A stretch of DNA of 64,000 nucleotides, from the NCBI GenBank assembly GCA_036346255.1, contig JAYEVH010000134.1, forward strand, positions 124,001-188,000. The letters are read 5' to 3'. The stretch is from Ampelocalamus luodianensis. Its lineage: Eukaryota > Streptophyta > Magnoliopsida > Poales > Poaceae. The first letter of the stretch is position 1. Every line of letters begins with the position of its first letter. Below, piece after piece: positions 57,900 to 64,000 of this stretch. The notes beneath the pieces were generated by a model that had not been told where the DNA came from, made no database searches, and saw only the letters and a list, made by a program, of their open reading frames with translations. A program made the translations under genes and the position numbers.

Positions 57900-60060
57900 T
57901 CGATCTCGGCGCCGCGGGGTGGTCCAGCCGCTGGATCTCCATCTCGCGGTCAAGACCTCCCCGCGCTCGGACCTCCTCTCGCCTCGGGTGATGGGACGTC
58001 CAGACCACCCGAGTGCATCGAGGGACGTCCAGACCTCCTCACCTCGTATTTCTTCCTCCCGACCTCCTTGAGCTCTGGTCATCATGGTTTCGCTTTGGCG
58101 TCGTGTCGTGGTCGAGCGGTTGGGAGCGATGGCTGTCACTTTTGGGTCCTTCCCAACGCCTCTTTCGCCATGCATTGATGGTGTCGAGCCTAGCCCTAAG
58201 AAGTCCTCCCTACCTACCGCTCTTGTCAAATCTAGCAAGTTCATGGCAGAGCATGGACTTTGTTCACATGGGGCTTGTCCACACCCATGTCCGAGCTCCC
58301 ACTTTATCTAGCTCAAGGCCCTCCTCAATTTCATTTTCCCACTCTTGGTTGTCGCTTGACTCCTCGGTTGTGAGTGTGAGCCCCAAGCTTGAGCACCCGA
58401 GAGCACCACCCCTACCACCATTGTCACCCTTGAGCTCCCTGCCAAGCTCGAGCCCAGTGGTTCCATCAACATTCTTGCCTGTTTCACTGTCATCTTGATC
58501 ACCTAAAGCTTGCTCTAACTTAGCTTGGTTCACCATTGCAGAGGTGAACAAGTTGGGAGCTGCTTTGCGGGGTCGAGATCGTCTTCTTCCTCTTCACCGG
58601 CGAGCTCTTCGTCACCGGACCTCATCGGCCTTCTCCAAGTTCCTCCGACCACCTTGGTCCCCGTCGCCTCGGGTGCCCTTTTCTTAGCTTGGTCTTTTGC
58701 ATTTTCTAGTCGTCATAGAGCCCGTTTAGTTTTCGTAGTTTTGCCGTATTGTACTCCTTCCTCTCTCTCCGGCTCGCCGGCGTTCCAGGCCGTCGCCGCC
58801 GTCGAGAGCACGTCCTTTAGATTCTTGGCGTTATTTAGAACTCACCATGTCCTTGGTTCTCGCATGAGCTCCCATCGCTGCGGTGAGCTCGAGTTGGCAC
58901 TCAAAGCTTTTGTCACGTAAGATCGGACAACCCAATAGCCAATGATTGGTTGCCGGACTTTGAGGAGCCTCTCGCCGCGAGTGGGCCTCCTCCTCGTTGT
59001 CGCACGACAAAACCCCACCTGCACCTCCCGCCGACCTCCCGAGAGAAGATCCGCCGTTAAAGACCTCTCTCGGGTTAATCTTAGCCGTCGGACCTCTTCT
59101 CGCACGTCCGCAAAGACCTCCTCCTCGTGACCTCCCCTAGTTTAATCTCACCGTTAAGATCACCCTGGTTAGATCTGTACCATAGAGGGTTTCTGTAAAT
59201 TCTAAGTCCCAAGACCTCCTAGAGTAATCTCCGCTGTTAAAGACCACTCGGATTAGCTCTAGACCGTTAAATCTTTGCTCGCGAAAACCTTAAGTGCTAG
59301 GACCTCCTTGAGTCGATCCTAACCGCCTAGGACCACCCCGGTTAAATCCTAGCCGTTTAGATCTTCCCCGCGCAAAGACCTCCCTTGGTCATTTTGCAAA
59401 GACCACCCTTAGACCACCTCGGGGTCCTCCTTGTAAAAGACCACCCCTGGTCTTTTATAAGGAACACCTCGGACCTCCTCCTCGAATTAATCCCGACCGT
59501 AGACGACCTCCCCAGGTTTAGATCTAAACGTTAGATCTTCTTTGTAAAATCTTTAGTTTCAGGACCTCCCTCCGTGTCGATCTGGACCGTTTAGGACCTC
59601 CCTAGATCTAATCTGAGCCGTCCAGATCTCCTCCCGTTAAAACCCTGTCGCCCAGGACCTCCTCCGCTTGATCGTGACCGTTAAGACCTCCCTTGCGAGA
59701 TCTTAGTCGCCGAGACCTCCTGGTGAACTTTAGCCGTAGGACCTCCCTCTGGATATCTAGACCGTTAGGACCTCCCCCTAGAGATCCTGGCCGTCCAGAC
59801 CTCCCTTCGTAGGTTTAGCCTTAGGACCTCCCCTAGTGCTCGAGACCGCCAGATCTTGATCTGACGGTCACGACCTCCGTTAGGCGCGAGGACCTCCTTT
59901 GCGTGCGCTGTGCATGCACTGGTCGTGGCCGTTGGATCCAATCTCAACGGTCCAGACCTCCCCAGAGCGGAAGGAGGTCTTTTGTGCGCTGTGCTTCGAG
60001 GCCCGTGGCCTTACGATGCAAGATCAACGATCCACGACCTCCCCGTATTCATTCAGTTCG
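57900..60060. repeat. Degenerate GACCTCC repeat array in the solo LTR
   Basis: The heptamer GACCTCC (and GACCACC, GATCTTC variants) recurs dozens of times, densest at 59100-59890. There it alternates with CCGTTAGATCT- or CCGTTTAGGACC-type words at spacings of roughly 30-60 bp. It occupies the GC-rich U3 part. It is related in style to the GTTGGAT/ATCCAACGG motifs of the LTR at 12377. Confidence 0.75.
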
Positions 60061-60099
60061 TTTGTACCTCCGAGAGCTCAAATTTTCCAAGTCTTTTAA

Positions 60100-60700
60100 A
60101 TGTTCCAAGTTTCGAAAATGCATATCTTTATCATTTTAGCTCCTTTTTGAATGATTCCAATTGCTTTAGCTCTGTTATAGAATGAACTTCAATATGAGAA
60201 TGAATTTAGGCACTGTTATGTAGCAGAAAATGATATAAACTGCATGAACTTGTTTAATATAAAATGGTTGTCTAGAAATTCATTGAAAATTTGTAAAATG
60301 CATAACTTTTCCTCTGTAATTCCAAACTGAGCAAACTCAACTTGGTAAAATTTGTCTGTAGACATGCTTTAATATGAACTAGGCCTTGTCTTTATTCATG
60401 TTCCTGAAAAGTGATATATGCTAGTTTTAGAACTTAGAAAATTCATAACTAATTCATTATAACTCCAAATGAAGTAAACTCAACTTTGTTGTTCTTAGGA
60501 TGACCTTAGATACCTACCATAAAAATTTCAGATTCCAGATCATTCTAGAAATTTTTGCTATGAACAGTAACCGAAATCAATTTAATTAGGATTTTCAGGC
60601 TGAGAGAAATTGTTTAGGGCATAACTTTTGCATGCTAAGTCCAAATGGAGTGATTCTTGTTTCTAAAATTGTCTAAAATCAACCTCTAGCTTCTGTATAA
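60100..60700 (+). repeat. Repeated AT-rich block in the solo LTR
   Basis: About four degenerate copies of ATGCATAACTTTT...CTCCAAATGAAGTAAACTCAACTT, spaced about 150-180 bp (60115, 60297, 60445, 60620). Similar words occur in the LTR of the element at 12377 (14000-14100), so this is an LTR-type R/U5 feature. Confidence 0.5.
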
Positions 60701-62430
60701 ATTTCATGGGTTTTGGATGTTCTTTGCTGTTGAGTTCCTTTTGGGTGTTCTTCGTTCTTATTGGTTTTATCGCCTTCTCGCGTTAGGTTCCGAAGAATTT
60801 ATTGAACCTGAGCACTCCCCTCTGCAGCAAGACCAATCCCAGCAAGGCAAGCAGTTTGATCATGTTAATCCCAGTATTTTAAGTATTTATGTTGATTACA
60901 AATTCTATGTATGCATTGCTACTTTGTGTTAAACTATTGTCGTTAGTTGACCTAGTAAATGCATTTCCTTAGGCAAATGATTATCCTCTACTACCGTGAG
61001 CCTAGGTTATTGCTGTGATTAGAGCTCGTGGATGAGCTCTTGTCACTTAGTAGTTGCGAATTAATTGCTTAGCCATGCTTAGTTTCCGGTAGAAATGGGC
61101 GGTTATCGACTTGTCGATAACCTTGATCACATAAAACTTATTATGATATATGATTTCAGCCTTGTGCCATGTCTACTTGTGAAAACTAAAACTAAAAATA
61201 AAATAATTTAGACTTGGGCACAATGGTAAGATGGTGTGATTTTTGGGTGTGACTGGAATGGTGCCCGAGTCAATTAAGGACCGAACATCTTGTGAGTACC
61301 TGTTATCCGAGCAATTTGTGCGTGCTAACCACACTAGAGGGTATGGGACCTCTCTTGACTTAGTACTTTGGCGTGTATTGGCTTCGGGTCGCAGGGAGTC
61401 GCAGGAGGGATGGTGTTGGGAGCATTGTAGTGTCCGAAAGGCTTCCCCCGTGATGGCTGGTTGTCTTTCGGCTTGCAATGTAAGCGTATGGGTTTCTATC
61501 CATACGAGCGGCTCGTAGTTAATACACAATATTGGAAAACGTCTCGTAGGACTTAGCCGTGTCGGCATACCTTCGGAAGTGTGCTTTGTGGCTTAAAGGC
61601 GGCCCAAGTGTGGGTACATGGTACACCCTGCGCAGGTTAAAACTATTCTAATAGCCTCGTCTAGGTTATGGACACGCTTGGGTAAGCTTTTCAAGAGGTA
61701 GACTACAACCTTTTAATTAAAACTAGACGGGTGGTACGAATCGGGGATTCGTGCTATGTTGTGGTGGCTATTGGGATAGTCACTTCCAGGTGATTACTTA
61801 CTTGTATGTATCTTTATTTCGCTGTTATTTTGACAACAAAACAGATTTGCAAACTTGCTCTTGAATGTATTACATTATTGCAAATAAAGTTGGCCTTGTG
61901 CAAAATGAGACATACAACCTCCACCTAAATAAGCTTGCATGTAGTTTATGAATATGTCTGCTATTCCACACGTCAGTCTTGCGAGTACCTTTGTGTACTC
62001 AGTTATCTTGCTTAAATGTTTTGTTGCAGAGGAAGAAGGTGAGCTTGATGGGCCTCACTTTTGTGAGCTGTGTTGTGGTAGTCTTCGGGGCGACTAGCTT
62101 GACGGCCCGGTCGGTTGCCTTGTGGGTTGTGTGGCTAACCGGTCGACTTTTGTTCTAGCCATCTTATGGCACCTTTTGCTTCCGCTGTCATTCTTGTATG
62201 TTGTGTCATTTGGCCGGTCAGCTCTTTTGTAATAACTTACTTTATCTATGTCCTTTACTAGACTTGTTAATGTATGTTGTATAGAAATGATGTGTAATTT
62301 TGTGATGATGTGCATGTGCTGCAATTCTGGGAAGCATATGTACATCCAGGCTTTGGATATTTGATTAGTAATGCTAGAACCATATGGAGGTTGAGTATTA
62401 CTAGTTAAATACCCGGGTCCTCACAGCCAG

Positions 62431-63830
62431 AAAATCAGTGACTAAGACCAAATAGTACAACCATATGTGCTAGTATGGGATGGTCGTAGCTAACTAAGTT
62501 TTCGAATTTGAGCCTTGCATGATAGTAGGCAGAAGTAGTACGAGCATGCTGAATGACAATCTGCCGACACAACTGTGAATGCCTCACTTCAACGGGGTTC
62601 AATCCGGGTGAAGTGAGGGATTCACTTGATGGGTTTCAATCCAGGCAAGTGATGGACTCACTTGACGTGTTTCTGTTCGGGCAAGTGAGGGACTCACTCG
62701 ATGGGTTTTATCCAACGAGTGAGGGTCCTCCTTCAGCGGGTTTCTATCCGTGGGAGAAGGAGGATGACGATTCGCAGGGCTAGTGCAAAGTCAGGGCTAG
62801 ATAATATAAAGGCTGCGTCATGAACTCTAGGCTGCTTACATTCGGTAGTGAGCAGTGATAAAGAGATATTTCGGGCAACTAGAATACTGCATACTATGGG
62901 TAAAGTTGTACACCTCTGCAGAGTGATAAACTATTCGAATAGCCGCGCTCACGGTCATGAGCATGCTTAGTACGGCTGGTATGGCGGTAGTCTTGTTTGT
63001 CCAAAAACTGGGTTGTTACAAAACTTGGGTAATGACATGGGGTTTTCCATTTGTTGAGTTAACTGCCATTTCTATGGTTATGTTGTTATGTCTATAGCGA
63101 AATTGTCATTTCTATGACTGATTGGCTATTTCTATAGTAGGACTGCCATTTCTATGGTTGAACACAAATTTGTCAGTGCCATTTCTATGGCAGAATATGA
63201 TTATATTTTTGCTTGTAACCGGGTAGGGTTGTAGGTGTTGTTGTTACTTGATTCAATATCTTACTTACTATCCTGTACTTATTTATACTGCTTCTTTCAA
63301 ATTCCATTGCAAATTATTACTTATGGATATTGCGAAGAAAAAATGGCTTTGAGCAAAATAACTTGTAGATTAGAGCCTCCTCATTTGATTGCCTTACATC
63401 TAATACTACAAGTCTTGCTGAGTACACAAGTACTTAATCTTGCTATTTTTATTGGTTTAGAGTTTGCAGATGAGCCGACGCCAGACGATGAGTTCTTTGT
63501 CCCTAGCACCGAAGGGTTTGGTGAGGGGTCTACCTAGGTCTTTGTTCCTTGTCGGTTGCCTGTGGAATTGAATGGGCATGCTGCTGGACTTTTGCTACTT
63601 TATTTTGTGTTCCGTTGCTGTTTATTCTACTATGATGACTGTCTTTATTTGGCCGGTCGGCCATGATTGTAATAACTTGTAATAGCTTAAGTAGATTAAC
63701 CTTTTGCTTTACATGCGATTATATGGATGTGATTGCCAAATGTTGTGAATGTGTGTGCTAGCCTTTAATCCTAGGACTAGCACAGTATACACATCGGGTC
63801 TTCGGGTATTCCACACCCTGGGGTCCAACA
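62431..63830 (+). other. Right part of the gypsy 5' LTR (after the solo LTR)
   Basis: Contains two short repeat families. The first is 62575-62765: about five units of roughly 40-48 bp, each with GACTCACTTGATGGGTTTC and an inverted CAAGTGAGG, so each unit can fold. The second is 63060-63200: repeated GCCATTTCTATGG. Two frames (62553-62783 and 63235-63537) are LTR by-products without recognised domains. Confidence 0.65.
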
Positions 63831-63835
63831 GCGCT

Positions 63836-63848
63836 TGGTATCAGAGCC
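63836..63848 (+). other. Primer binding site (tRNA-iMet)
   Basis: TGGTATCAGAGCC starts 6 bp after the LTR end. It is the canonical sequence complementary to the 3' end of plant initiator tRNA-Met, and shows that the LTR at 55053 is a 5' LTR. Confidence 0.92.
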
Positions 63849-64000
63849 ATACTGACTGTAGGACAAGCCCTAGGTAGTATGGTTAATAGATTAGGACTTA
63901 GAAATAAAATTGTAATCTAATTTAACCATAGGAATGGTGATACGAGGGAGGCCCGATCTTCTCAGTGAGGAACCGTGGATAGTTGATGCGAAGTAGACGA
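63849..64000 (+). mobile_element. Start of the gypsy internal region
   Basis: Untranslated leader after the primer site; gag has not begun within the window. Confidence 0.6.

Larger units (their letters stand above)
57267..62425 (+). mobile_element. Solo gypsy-type LTR, 5.16 kb, with GCCAG target duplication
   Basis: It starts TGTAACATCCCAAGTTTT and ends GGGTCCTCACA. GCCAG lies at 57262-57266 and again at 62426-62430, a perfect 5 bp duplication. There is no internal domain or partner LTR, so it arose by recombination between two LTRs. It is inserted in the 5' LTR of the right-hand gypsy element. Its internal repeats are listed separately. ORFs inside it (for example 148 codons at 57798-58244 minus) show no domain. 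Confidence 0.88.
55053..63830 (+). repeat. 5' LTR of a gypsy element, with two nested insertions
   Basis: It starts TGTAACATCCCAAAATCC, ends GGGTCCAACA at 63830, and is followed at once by an intact primer site. Without the nested copia fragment (56351 to about 57040) and the solo LTR (57267-62425) it is about 2.9 kb. TATATAAA is at 55787-55794. The left flank ATGTG is the candidate target duplication; the other side is beyond the window. Confidence 0.85.

Noticed and set aside
57798..58244. A 148-codon minus-strand frame in the solo LTR (and 58013-58498 plus)
   Set aside because: Overlapping frames in GC-rich repeat sequence, no domain, and located inside a defined LTR.

Overview
This window looks like intergenic heterochromatin from a grass (Poaceae) nuclear genome. 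Almost all of it is nested plant transposable elements: CACTA, Ty3/gypsy, Ty1/copia, a LINE, a SINE and small TIR elements. I see one intact host gene, a single-exon phytocystatin (48487-48843, +), whose closest relatives by eye are grass cystatins. Exon/intron structure, tRNA-iMet primer sites and grass-type CACTA termini exclude a prokaryote. I cannot name the species.

Layout, left part (1-37952). A block of at least 12.1 kb is present twice in the same orientation (copy A 1-12083, copy B 25748-37952). Each copy holds, in order: the 3' end of a CACTA element with its subterminal palindromes; the remains of a Tat-like gypsy element with an antisense gene that has its own TATA box; a 3' LTR; a truncated reverse gypsy LTR; two overlapping copia-type LTR fragments that bracket antisense GRF zinc-finger exons and a minisatellite; an antisense plant-mobile-domain-like exon; a 126-129 bp tandem repeat; and an upstream coding part of a CACTA gene. 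Between the copies, a 12 kb RIRE3-like gypsy element (12377-24342; orf0, gag, pol, two LTRs of about 3.3 kb) sits inside a CACTA exon. The reading resumes on its far side and runs into a spliced Ulp1-protease-like ORF (24343-25894).

Middle (37953-51418). A reverse, essentially non-coding gypsy-type element (38033-46837) has LTRs of about 2.6 kb and an exact ACAAG target duplication. It is followed by an LTR-like remnant, the cystatin gene, a tRNA-derived SINE, a perfect 175 bp tandem duplication, a MITE-like element and a TIR element of 858 bp.

Right part (51419-64000). A degenerate LINE (ORF1 with zinc knuckles, start of ORF2) is cut at 55053 by the 5' LTR of a gypsy element. That LTR runs to 63830 and is followed by a canonical tRNA-iMet primer site. 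It carries two further insertions: the 3' end of a reverse copia element (56351 to about 57040) and a complete 5.16 kb solo LTR (57267-62425) with a perfect GCCAG duplication.

A quality warning applies to 1-46837. Where the duplicated copies or LTR pairs can be compared, many differences fall on CAG, CTG or CCG triplets (the plant CHG methylation context), and they break functional motifs such as the gypsy primer site. Many apparent frameshifts in the repeats may therefore be base-calling errors rather than real decay. The cystatin gene and the right part do not show this pattern.
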